A stretch of 6,176 nucleotides of DNA from an uncultured Porphyromonas sp. (GCA_900548415.1 URKO01000083.1:1-6176); one strand, 5' to 3'. Positions 1-6,176 are shown, counted from the first letter of the stretch. Notes: generated from the letters alone by a model not told the origin. Numbers and translations: made by a program.

Positions 1-95
1 GAAGGGAGCATACCTCCGTATGTGACCGAAGCCGAATCCCGAAAGCAACACAGCGATTCGCCTTTATGCAACAGTCTTATGTTGATGTGGTCCCG
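1..95. other. Left-edge segment with no recognised gene
   Basis: No gene can be supported here. Frame 1 is open from the window edge to a TAA at 190-192, but that run passes through the palindromic repeat at 96-177, and such repeats often stay open by chance. Frame 2 stops at 23-25. Two weak inverted repeats are visible: CATAC (9-13) with GTATG (18-22) around a 4-nt loop, and CGAATC (33-38) with GATTCG (55-60) around a 16-nt loop. The segment may contain the tail of an upstream gene or further repeat material. Read on the minus strand, positions 53-81 resemble the right flank of the repeat at 3139-3251. Confidence 0.4.
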
Positions 96-201
96 TGTAG
101 GGGCGGACCTGCGTGTCCGCCCACAAGGCATACTGCGCTCCGATGAGGACGGGCGGACACATCGGTCCGCCCCTACAGTGGGTTACTCGTAAGGGTTGCG
201 G
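96..201. repeat. Two-hairpin palindromic repeat, copy A
   Basis: This is an intergenic inverted repeat. The left arm (96-122) pairs with the right arm (151-177) over 14 bp (96-109 with 164-177) and 10 bp (113-122 with 151-160), with a 3-nt mismatch between them. Each arm also folds on itself: GGGCGGAC pairs with GTCCGCCC at 101-108/115-122 and again at 151-158/165-172. The outer ends read TGTAGGGGCG and CGCCCCTACA. The flank to 201 (GTTACTCGTAAGGGTTGCGG) matches the flank of copy B without gaps, so it is included. No transposase is present, so a non-autonomous REP- or MITE-like element is an inference. It lies upstream of the promoter of the Plug gene. Confidence 0.8.
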
Positions 202-223
202 AGTCTAGTGCAGCCGTGGACTC

Positions 224-254
224 TTTGTCGTTCGGTCAAAGATCTGTAACTTTG
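224..254 (+). promoter_or_regulatory. Bacteroidota-type promoter for the Plug-GH3 operon
   Basis: TTTG at 224-227 and TAACTTTG at 247-254 are separated by 19 nt. This fits the Bacteroidota primary sigma factor pattern (-33 TTTG and -7 TAnnTTTG, spaced about 19-21 nt). Transcription would begin a few bases after 254, essentially at the ATG at 260, so the transcript would be leaderless or nearly so. No Shine-Dalgarno-like sequence lies between the -7 box and the ATG, which fits. A second promoter further upstream cannot be excluded. Confidence 0.6.
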
Positions 255-259
255 GGACG

Positions 260-1531
260 ATGAACAAGCTATGGACGCTTTGCTGGCTCCTCCTAGCCCT
301 CGCTGGCTCACTCTCGGGAGGAGAGATATTCCCGCATCACATCTATACGACAGAAGTACAGACTCTACAGTGTCAGGTGTGGCGTGACGGGGAGTCAATT
401 GCTATACCCTATCCGATCGCTCGCTTGGCTAGTGGTGATGAGGAGATCGTGGTGAGCTTTGACCTCGCAGACCCCGTCCCGCATCGCATTCACTACCAGC
501 TGGAGCTGTGCGACGCCGACTGGCAGATCAATGACCGTATGGCACTCAGCGAATACATCGACGGCTGGATTGGAGCGCGCTGGCAGACGGACGAAAGCAC
601 CCCTTCTGAAGCCACCAGCGTCGCCTACCGTCACTACGAGCTACGCCTCGGAGGGGCCTCCGTACTACAACCACTGCTCTCGGGCAATTACCGCCTCACC
701 GCTTGGTGCGAAGAGCTACAAGAGGAGCCTATCTTCGTCACCAGCTTTGCCCTCTATGAGCCTCTCGCTGAGGTCGCTCAGCAGGTGGTGCCGACGACAC
801 CTCAGGGCAACTACTCCCGCTTTCAGCAAGTGGAGCTAGAGCTAACCTTCCCCCCCACACTGGCCAGCGACCCGCTCACGGAGCTACTCATCACTGTTGG
901 TCAAAACGGTTCCTCCACCCGCTACCAGCGACTCACCCGCCCCACCTCCCTCGCTCCTGGGCGGCTCACCTTCAGAGGCCATGACGGAGCCACCTTTGCA
1001 GCGGGCAATGAGTGGCGCGCCTTCGAGATATTGTCGCCCTACGAGGCGAATATGGGTGTAGAGCATCTCAATAGCCAGAAGAATCCTCCTGCCGCCTCCC
1101 TTTATCTAGACCACCCGACGAGTGGTAGCTACATTACGCTCTCCGATGCCAATGGCTATCGCAAGGTGCGCCAGACAGACTACGATCCGTACTACGACGA
1201 GACTATGACAGACTACTACCTCGTTACCTGGCGACTAGCTCTGGATGACCCACTCAGGTATGGCACCCCATTCATCGAGGGAGCCGCCTTCGATGCACTC
1301 CCCAAAGAGCAGCGCACGCTGCGCTACAACCGCGAGACGGGCTACTTCGAGTTATCGCTCCTCGTCAAGGGGGGCTACGTCAGCTACCGATACAGCACCT
1401 CGCCATCGCCCGCTCCCCTAGCCAGCAACGCTATCGAGGGCGACTATTACCAGACAGAAAACCAATATACGACGCTCGTCTACCTCACCTCCCCCATGCT
1501 ACGCTATCAAAGACTGGTAGCCGTAAAGTAA
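260..1531 (+). CDS. Type IX secretion system Plug-family protein (DUF5103)
   Basis: The product has 423 residues. In this family the Plug protein binds the extracellular or lateral opening of the SprA/Sov translocon and closes the channel when the PorV shuttle is absent; that role is known from Flavobacterium and inferred here. Residues 1 to about 21 form a Sec signal peptide: MNK, a hydrophobic stretch LWTLCWLLLALAGSL, then small residues. The family-typical N-terminal beta domain covers about 25-170, with conserved-looking blocks around ELCDADW (82-88), YRHYELRL (123-130) and LSGNYRL (140-146). The C-terminus carries the family-like block EGDYYQTENQYTTLVY (393-408), then RYQRLVAV. The start at ATG 260 is required to keep the signal peptide; the next in-frame Met is at residue 94. 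There is no lipobox at the signal cleavage region. The GH3 gene follows after 11 nt, so the two are probably one transcript. Recognition is from remembered family sequence, not a search. Confidence 0.85.
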   Translation: MNKLWTLCWLLLALAGSLSGGEIFPHHIYTTEVQTLQCQVWRDGESIAIPYPIARLASGDEEIVVSFDLADPVPHRIHYQLELCDADWQINDRMALSEYIDGWIGARWQTDESTPSEATSVAYRHYELRLGGASVLQPLLSGNYRLTAWCEELQEEPIFVTSFALYEPLAEVAQQVVPTTPQGNYSRFQQVELELTFPPTLASDPLTELLITVGQNGSSTRYQRLTRPTSLAPGRLTFRGHDGATFAAGNEWRAFEILSPYEANMGVEHLNSQKNPPAASLYLDHPTSGSYITLSDANGYRKVRQTDYDPYYDETMTDYYLVTWRLALDDPLRYGTPFIEGAAFDALPKEQRTLRYNRETGYFELSLLVKGGYVSYRYSTSPSPAPLASNAIEGDYYQTENQYTTLVYLTSPMLRYQRLVAVK

Positions 1532-1542
1532 TCCCCAATACT

Positions 1543-3054
1543 ATGGACAGAAAGACCGCAACCATCTATCGCCTCATGTACCTCCGGCTCAAAAGCATCG
1601 AGCAGTACGCTAAGCAGAGCGAAGCTATCCAAATGCGTCAGTTCAAGCGCGTCATGCGTGTACTACGTGGCACCGCCTACGAGCAGTCCCTCACGAGCGA
1701 GCCTATCCGCACCTACAGCGACTACCAGCGCATCGTCCCGATCGTCGAGTACGAGGAGCTACGTCCCTGGGTAGAGCGTATGCTACAGGGAGAGCGCAAT
1801 CAGCTCATCAAGGGTAGCTGCCGTTGGTTCGCCACCTCCAGTGGCACCTCGGGAGGTCGTAGCAAGTACCTTCCCGTACCTGGGTTGCATCTGCAGAGTT
1901 GCCACTATCAGGGAGCCAAAGATGCGCTCTGGCTTTATCTAGACACACGACCCGACAGCGAGTTCTTTGCGCACAAGAGCTTAGTCATCGGGGGGAGCCA
2001 CAAGCCGACTGAGTTTGCCGCAGGCACCCACACGGGCGACCTCTCCGCCATCTTGGTGGAAAACATGCCAGCCCTAGGACAGATGTACCGCGTTCCCTCG
2101 AAGCAAACTCTCCTCATGAGCGAGTGGACTACTAAGATGCGACAGATCGTCCGAGAGGTAGCGACAGCAGATGTGGGCAGTCTCTCAGGCGTGCCGAGCT
2201 GGATGCTCGAGACCATCATGGCGATCCTAGAGTATACAGGACGGAACAACCTCTCGGAGGTTTGGCCTCACCTCGAAGTCTTCTTTCACGGGGGGATCAG
2301 CTTCGATCCGTACCGTGAGCGATACCGTCAGATCATCCCATCCGAGCGGATGCAGTACCGTGAGACCTACAATGCGAGCGAGGGCTTCTTTGGCATCCAG
2401 GACGACCCCACCTCTAGCTCTATGCTCCTGATGCAGGACTACGGCATCTTCTACGAGTTCATTCCAATGTCTCAGTTTGACGCCCCTGACCGTCAGGCCA
2501 TACCGCTAGCCGACATACAGAAAGGGGTCAACTATGCGCTCGTCATCTCCACCCTCGGAGGGCTTTACCGCTACATCATCGGCGACACGGTCATGTTCAC
2601 CGAGTTGCACCCCTACAAGTTCATCATCACGGGACGTACGCAGAGCTTTATCAATGCCTTCGGCGAGGAGCTGATGGTCCACAACACGACCACAGCCATC
2701 TCGCGCGTCTCCCAAGAGATGGGCGTCACGGTGCTAGACTATACGGTGGCACCACGCTTCTGCCTCGAGACAGCCAATGGCTATCACGAGTGGGTCGTAG
2801 AGTTTGACACACCGCCAGCCGATCCAGAGCACTTCATCGAGCGCATCGACCAAGAGCTCCGCACGCTCAATAGCGACTACGAGGCAAAGCGCTATGCCGA
2901 TATGGCACTCCTGATGCCCCGTCTGGTGGTTGCTCGGCGAGGGCTCTTCAACGACTGGCTCGAAGAGCAAGGCAAGCTGGGGGGGCAGCACAAGATTCCC
3001 CGCCTGCGGAGCAACGCCGATCTCAACGACCGCCTCATCGAGCTCAACAAATAA
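1543..3054 (+). CDS. GH3 auxin-responsive-promoter family protein (acyl-amido synthetase-like)
   Basis: The product has 503 residues, the usual length for bacterial GH3 proteins. Plant GH3 enzymes activate a carboxylic acid with ATP to an acyl-adenylate and then couple it to an amino acid. The substrates of bacterial homologues are mostly unknown and none is assigned here. Visible motifs in order are the Ser/Thr/Gly-rich nucleotide loop ATSSGTSGGRSKYLPV (97-112), YNASEGFFGIQ (276-286), LYRYIIGDTV (341-350), TGR (363-365), and a C-terminal GQHKIPR (481-487), whose K484 lies where the mobile-domain lysine is expected. All the adenylation motifs look intact, so the enzyme is probably active. There is no signal peptide or membrane segment, so it is cytoplasmic. 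ATG 1543 lies 11 nt after the Plug stop, with no room for a separate promoter other than one inside the Plug gene. It could instead make an amide or thioester of another small acid. Confidence 0.88.
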   Translation: MDRKTATIYRLMYLRLKSIEQYAKQSEAIQMRQFKRVMRVLRGTAYEQSLTSEPIRTYSDYQRIVPIVEYEELRPWVERMLQGERNQLIKGSCRWFATSSGTSGGRSKYLPVPGLHLQSCHYQGAKDALWLYLDTRPDSEFFAHKSLVIGGSHKPTEFAAGTHTGDLSAILVENMPALGQMYRVPSKQTLLMSEWTTKMRQIVREVATADVGSLSGVPSWMLETIMAILEYTGRNNLSEVWPHLEVFFHGGISFDPYRERYRQIIPSERMQYRETYNASEGFFGIQDDPTSSSMLLMQDYGIFYEFIPMSQFDAPDRQAIPLADIQKGVNYALVISTLGGLYRYIIGDTVMFTELHPYKFIITGRTQSFINAFGEELMVHNTTTAISRVSQEMGVTVLDYTVAPRFCLETANGYHEWVVEFDTPPADPEHFIERIDQELRTLNSDYEAKRYADMALLMPRLVVARRGLFNDWLEEQGKLGGQHKIPRLRSNADLNDRLIELNK

Positions 3055-3138
3055 CTGTGTAACGATATGTAAGGACACCCAGTCGGATGCAAGCCGTCGG
3101 TGCGTCCGTCCCCAAGTCAGCCGTGACGGGTAGCCCTT
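3055..3138. other. Spacer after GH3 with a degenerate repeat arm
   Basis: No gene is supported. The ten bases GTGCGTCCGT at 3100-3109 recur exactly at 3156-3165, inside the left arm of copy B, so this stretch may hold a decayed arm of the same repeat. A weak CCGTC (3106-3110) with GACGG (3125-3129) pairing is possible. No classical terminator for the plus-strand operon is seen here; the large hairpin of copy B may serve that purpose. Confidence 0.4.
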
Positions 3139-3251
3139 TGTAGGGACGCACGGTCGTGCGTCCGTTGTCGAACGATCTTGACGCTGTAACCTTTGACACA
3201 ACGGACGCACGACCGTGCGTCCCTACATGTCGTTATTCGTAAGATTTGCGG
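3139..3251. repeat. Two-hairpin palindromic repeat, copy B
   Basis: The left arm 3139-3168 and right arm 3198-3227 are perfect 30-bp inverted repeats around a 29-nt loop (3169-3197). Each arm is itself a hairpin: GGACGCACG and CGTGCGTCC flank two bases at 3144-3163, and the same stems recur at 3203-3222. The outer ends are TGTAGGGACG and CGTCCCTACA, as in copy A apart from one base, while the arm interiors differ. The flank GTTATTCGTAAGATTTGCGG (3232-3251) matches copy A at 182-201 without gaps. It sits in the convergent intergenic region and could work as a terminator or an mRNA 3'-end stabiliser. A mobile, REP-like origin is an inference. Confidence 0.85.
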
Positions 3252-3282
3252 GAGCGAATCGTCCCAAGGGAGGGGTTTGGAC

Positions 3283-3408
3283 TTTCCAACAGTGGAAAGG
3301 AACCTTTCCAGCGTTGGAAACTTTCTTTTCCTCCGTTGGAAAAATAATTTTCCTCCCTTGGAAAACTAACTTTCCAAGCTTGGAAATTTTATTTTCCAAA
3401 GCTGGAAC
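3283..3408. repeat. Six-unit palindrome array, exact 22-bp period
   Basis: Six 16-bp palindromes of the form TTTCCW-N4-TGGAAA start at 3283, 3305, 3327, 3349, 3371 and 3393, each exactly 22 bp apart with 6-nt spacers. The left arms are TTTCCA (units 1, 2, 5, 6) or TTTCCT (units 3, 4). The right arms are TGGAAA in five units and TGGAAC in the last. Unit 5 (3371-3386) is a perfect 16-bp palindrome. The four central bases all differ (ACAG, GCGT, CCGT, CCCT, AGCT, AAGC), as do the spacers. A lone TGGAAA half-site follows at 3414-3419. Two helical turns per unit would put all units on the same DNA face. The array lies between convergent operons. Function is unknown: multimeric protein binding or a string of RNA hairpins are both possible. 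Confidence 0.9.
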
Positions 3409-3434
3409 GGTTTTGGAAAGTTGACATTTCGGAT

Positions 3435-3455
3435 GGGAGCTACCGCCCCGCTCCC
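3435..3455. other. Small stem-loop between array and terminator
   Basis: GGGAGC (3435-3440) pairs perfectly with GCTCCC (3450-3455) around a 9-nt loop. No T-run follows on either strand, so it is a poor intrinsic terminator by itself. It is reported as a structure only. Confidence 0.4.
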
Positions 3456-3466
3456 TCACAATGAAG

Positions 3467-3502
3467 AAAGCGTCAGCCCCGCTCGTGCGAGACTGACGCT
3501 TT
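3467..3502 (-). terminator. Rho-independent-type terminator of the RND/PII-like operon
   Basis: AAAGCGTCAG (3467-3476) and CTGACGCTTT (3493-3502) form a perfect 10-bp stem around a 16-nt loop that can pair further (CGC 3480-3482 with GCG 3487-3489). On the minus strand it begins 23 nt after the PII-like stop codon and is followed by the T-rich TTTCTTCATT. The T-tract is weaker on the plus strand (TTTGTGTTGT), but the hairpin could act in both directions for the convergent GH3 operon. Confidence 0.75.
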
Positions 3503-3525
3503 GTGTTGTGCTAGTGCTGTATTCG

Positions 3526-3828
3526 TTAGATCATGTCGGTGACCTCCCAGGCGAAGGCTCTCAGCCCTTGCTTCGGATTGTCTTGGTCGATCTGATGCAG
3601 TGCTGCGAGGAGTCGCTCGGCTCGCTCTGCGTCCGTGATAACCATCATAGCACCATTGGTCGTTGGCCAGGCGTGGCTACCGAGATGCGGTTCGCCCGTT
3701 GCGGAGCCACGTCCGTAGACTTCGCTCCACTCGGTATAGCCCTTGGCATTGTGCTGCTCGAGAGCGCGCAGGACGAGCCCATGCAGGGCGCTGTTGTAGA
3801 CGATGAAGATTGCCTTTTGTCTATTCAT
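3526..3828 (-). CDS. PII-like transporter-associated protein (PG0541-type)
   Basis: The product is a 100-residue soluble protein with no signal peptide. Its pattern suggests a beta-alpha-beta-beta-alpha-beta ferredoxin-like fold of the PII kind: strand KAIFIVYN (5-12), helix about 15-27, strand and turn GYTEWSEVYGRG (30-41), a Gly/His/Thr-rich loop 41-58 where PII proteins have the T-loop, strand GAMMVITD (59-66), helix about 68-82, and final strand GLRAFAWEV (88-96). I recall relatives annotated as 'PG0541 transporter-associated protein' beside RND pumps. Its ATG lies 3 nt after the permease stop, which points to translational coupling. A role as a ligand-sensing or regulatory partner of the pump is an inference; no ligand is assigned. 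It does not carry the full canonical GlnB signature, so it is not called GlnB. Confidence 0.75.
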   Translation of the reverse strand: MNRQKAIFIVYNSALHGLVLRALEQHNAKGYTEWSEVYGRGSATGEPHLGSHAWPTTNGAMMVITDAERAERLLAALHQIDQDNPKQGLRAFAWEVTDMI

Positions 3829-3831
3829 AGC

Positions 3832-6176
3832 TTAGTGGTAGTTTTTGAGACTTTTCTTGCGGCGACGCCTTATCTGACGGCGAGAGACCAGCGCATAGAT
3901 ACAGGGGATCAGGAGGAGCGTGACCAGCGTCGAGATGGTCAGACCGAAGGCCACCGTGACACCCATCGGTTGCCACATCTCGCTACCCTGTCCGATGCCA
4001 ATAGCCATCGGTACCATACCGAAGACGGTCGTGAGCGTCGTCATCAGCACAGGACGCAGACGCGACGCGCCCGCATGGAGCAGCGCAGTGCGTACGGACA
4101 TGCCACGCTCACGATTGAGTATGGTGTAGTCAATCAGGACGATACCATTCTTCACCACGATACCGACGAGCATGATTGCTCCGATGAAGGCAATGATACT
4201 CAGGGGGACGCCCGTCACGAGCAAGCCGATGATGACGCCCGTAAAGGCAAAGGGCACAGAGAACATAATGACAAACGGGGAAGCCAAGCTCTCAAACTCC
4301 GCAGCCATAACGATGAAGACTAGGAAGACAATGAGCAGCAGGAGCGTCCCTAAGTCTGCAAACGCCTCTTGTTGCTGCTCGAAAGCTCCTGTGATCTCGT
4401 AGCTCACACCCTCGGGCATATCCATCCCGTCGAGGGTCTTCCGAGCCGTGCGGACGAGGTCTGAGAGGGCTGCCTTGGGTGCTGGCGTGAGGGCAATGGT
4501 GACGACACGAGAGCGGTCTTTCTGGTAAATGGCAGGAGGCGCAAAGTGCTCCACGACCTTGCCCAGTTCGCCTAGTCGTACGCTCGTTCCCTGCGGGGTG
4601 CGTACGAGTGTCTGAGCGACGTCGTCTAGCGAGCGTCTGAACTCAGGTGCCAGGCGCACACGGATCTCATACTCTTGCCCATCCTCACGATAGAAGGAGG
4701 CGGTGGCTCCGTAGATACTGTTGCGCAGATAGCTCGCTGCCATACTATTGGTCAAGCCATGCTCGGCGAGGCGCTGCGGGTCGAAGATGACCTGGTACTC
4801 AGGCATAAACTCGTCCCGATTGCTCAGTGCCTGAGCACAAGCTGGAGACTTATTAATCTCCGCCATAAACGCTTTGGAGATCTGATCGGTGACGGCAAAG
4901 TCGTGTCCGTAGATATCAACATTGACAGTGCTCTGCTGTCCTCCGCCACCTGTTTGAGCAGAGACATTGTACTGCTTGATGCCAGGCATGACGCTTAGAT
5001 CACGACGCATCTCGGCAGCAACCTCCTTAGAGGAACGCTTTCGCTCGGAGGCATCGACCAGCTTGATATTGAAGGAGAGAAGATTATCAGCATTGTCCTG
5101 AGCTAGCGTCGAGGCTCCAGACTGAAAAGCGTCAGCTTGCCCCGTGGAGAACTGTAGCATCTCTATCTCGGGGTACTTCTTGTGCCACTCCTCGGTGAGG
5201 CGATGCCCCTCAGCGAGCGGGCGATCTATGGTAGTGCCTACGGGGTAGTACGCCTTGACAAATATATAGCCACCGTCTCCCTGCGGCATGAACTCGGTCT
5301 TAACCAGCGAGCCGAGCGTGAGCGATAGTGCGAAGATGCCTAAGGACAAGCCTACCGTGAGCCACTTGTGTCGTAATACCCAGGCGAGCGTGCGCTGGTA
5401 GAGCACCGTCAGTCGCTGGATGAAGTCGTTGAAGGGGCGTAGGATCTTTTGGGATACCTTTCCCTCCTGGCGCTGACGATTGGCTCGCAGCATGTGGGCG
5501 CAAAGCGTAGGTGTCAGGGCGAGTGCACAGATGGTTGAGACGATCATCACGATACTAACGATCCAGCCAAGCTGACGGAAGAGTAGTCCCGCCATGCCCT
5601 GCATCATCACCATCGGGAGGAAGACGGCCAGCATCGTCAGCGTAGAGGCGATGACTGAGAGTGCCACCTCGTTGGTCGCATGGACGGCAGCTTGCTTCGG
5701 ATAGCTTCCCCGCTCGATGTGGTTGGTAATATTCTCTAGCACTACGATCGCGTCGTCCACCACCATACCGATGGCTATGGAGAGCGAGCTAAGCGAGATG
5801 ATGTTGAGCGAGTTGCCCGTCAGCAATAGGTATATGAAGGCCGAGAGCAGCGAGATCGGGATCGTCAATACGATGATAAAGGTGGCGCGCCAACGGCCTA
5901 GGAAGAGTAGCACGATGAGCATAACGACGCAGAAGGTGATGCCGATCGTCGAGCTCAGACTATTGATCGAGCGCACGATGAAGTCGCTCTGGTCCATAAT
6001 CACCTCTATCTTGATGTCCGTGGGGAGGTTCTTCACGATCTGCGGGAGTGCCTTGAGGACACGCTTATTCACCTGAACCGTGTTGGCTCCCGACTGCTTC
6101 ATCAGCATGAGCATGGCGCCCCTCTGGTTGTCCACGTAGGCAAGCGTTTGCTGCTCAGGGTCACCATCTACGACAC
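3832..6176 (-). CDS. RND efflux transporter permease subunit (HAE1-like), N-terminus outside window
   Basis: The gene is partial. The reading frame stays open to the right edge, and 780 residues are visible from the first complete codon (6172-6174). The first residues, VVDGDPEQQTLAYVDNQRGA, are internal RND sequence, so the GTG at 6133-6135 is not the start. Proton-driven export across the inner membrane, with a periplasmic adaptor and outer-membrane channel, is known for the family; the substrate is unknown. Visible residues show the TM4 proton-relay motif GMVVDDAIVVLEN with the Asp pair at 140-141 (nt 5752-5757), the second periplasmic domain beginning near EFMPQGDGG, and GIVVKNGIVLIDY with the relay lysine at 675 (nt 4150-4152). 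The Asp-to-Lys spacing of 535 is close to the 533 in AcrB, so about 265 residues are missing and the full length is near 1,045. The basic tail RRQIRRRRKK ends the protein. All relay residues seen are intact. Confidence 0.92.
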   Translation of the reverse strand, partial: VVDGDPEQQTLAYVDNQRGAMLMLMKQSGANTVQVNKRVLKALPQIVKNLPTDIKIEVIMDQSDFIVRSINSLSSTIGITFCVVMLIVLLFLGRWRATFIIVLTIPISLLSAFIYLLLTGNSLNIISLSSLSIAIGMVVDDAIVVLENITNHIERGSYPKQAAVHATNEVALSVIASTLTMLAVFLPMVMMQGMAGLLFRQLGWIVSIVMIVSTICALALTPTLCAHMLRANRQRQEGKVSQKILRPFNDFIQRLTVLYQRTLAWVLRHKWLTVGLSLGIFALSLTLGSLVKTEFMPQGDGGYIFVKAYYPVGTTIDRPLAEGHRLTEEWHKKYPEIEMLQFSTGQADAFQSGASTLAQDNADNLLSFNIKLVDASERKRSSKEVAAEMRRDLSVMPGIKQYNVSAQTGGGGQQSTVNVDIYGHDFAVTDQISKAFMAEINKSPACAQALSNRDEFMPEYQVIFDPQRLAEHGLTNSMAASYLRNSIYGATASFYREDGQEYEIRVRLAPEFRRSLDDVAQTLVRTPQGTSVRLGELGKVVEHFAPPAIYQKDRSRVVTIALTPAPKAALSDLVRTARKTLDGMDMPEGVSYEITGAFEQQQEAFADLGTLLLLIVFLVFIVMAAEFESLASPFVIMFSVPFAFTGVIIGLLVTGVPLSIIAFIGAIMLVGIVVKNGIVLIDYTILNRERGMSVRTALLHAGASRLRPVLMTTLTTVFGMVPMAIGIGQGSEMWQPMGVTVAFGLTISTLVTLLLIPCIYALVSRRQIRRRRKKSLKNYH

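Noticed and set aside
1..192. Frame-1 open stretch as the C-terminus of an upstream gene
   Set aside because: Two-thirds of it lies in or next to the repeat, and the part before the repeat matches no family I recognise.
2734..3210. 158-codon minus-strand open frame
   Set aside because: It overlaps the GH3 C-terminus in antisense and runs through the palindromic repeat, and it has no family-like motif.
3283..3408. CRISPR array
   Set aside because: The period is 22 bp with 6-nt spacers and palindromic units. Real CRISPR repeats and spacers are each about 25-40 bp, and no cas gene is nearby.
3421..3426. TTGACA as a -35 box
   Set aside because: Bacteroidota promoters do not use this element, and no TAnnTTTG box follows at a suitable distance.
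3215..3459. Open frames on both strands through the palindrome array
   Set aside because: The palindromic, stop-poor units keep both strands open. The 22-bp period is not a multiple of three, so no protein repeat is preserved, and the translations are only echoes of the array.
3421..4323. 300-codon plus-strand open frame opposite the PII-like and RND genes
   Set aside because: Its translation is low-complexity and rich in D, H, R, E and T without a recognisable domain, and it lies fully antisense to two well-supported genes over most of its length. GC-rich codon bias on the real strand explains it.
6133..6135. GTG as the start of the RND permease
   Set aside because: The frame continues upstream to the window edge with typical RND sequence, and about 265 N-terminal residues expected from AcrB alignment would be missing.

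Overview
The window looks like chromosomal DNA from a Bacteroidota bacterium, most likely a Porphyromonas-type member of the Bacteroidales. The reasons are a type IX secretion Plug-family protein, a bacterial GH3-family protein, an RND pump followed by a small protein of the type I remember from Porphyromonas as 'PG0541 transporter-associated', a promoter matching the Bacteroidota form (TTTG, 19 nt, TAnnTTTG), and no purine-rich ribosome binding sites. The genus is an inference. I could run no database search.

Layout. Positions 1-95 hold no recognised gene. Positions 96-201 carry a two-hairpin palindromic repeat (copy A). A promoter at 224-254 leads directly into a plus-strand pair: a T9SS Plug-type protein (260-1531) and, 11 nt later, a GH3-family adenylate-forming enzyme (1543-3054). 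A convergent intergenic region of about 470 bp (3055-3525) follows. It holds a second two-hairpin repeat (copy B, 3139-3251), a six-unit array of 16-bp palindromes with an exact 22-bp period (3283-3408), a small stem-loop, and a terminator hairpin (3467-3502). On the minus strand, an RND efflux permease enters from the right edge without its N-terminus (6176 to 3832). It is followed after 3 nt by a 100-residue PII-like protein (3828 to 3526), which ends just before the terminator.

How the genes work together. The Plug protein is expected to close the unoccupied T9SS outer-membrane channel. Why a GH3 enzyme is in the same transcript is unknown. The RND permease would normally work with a periplasmic adaptor and an outer-membrane channel encoded upstream, outside the window. 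The PII-like protein is placed as its cytoplasmic accessory or regulator.

The least explained parts are non-coding: the 22-bp-period palindrome array, and two repeats that share architecture and right flank but have different self-complementary arms. The two repeats bracket the Plug-GH3 pair in direct orientation.
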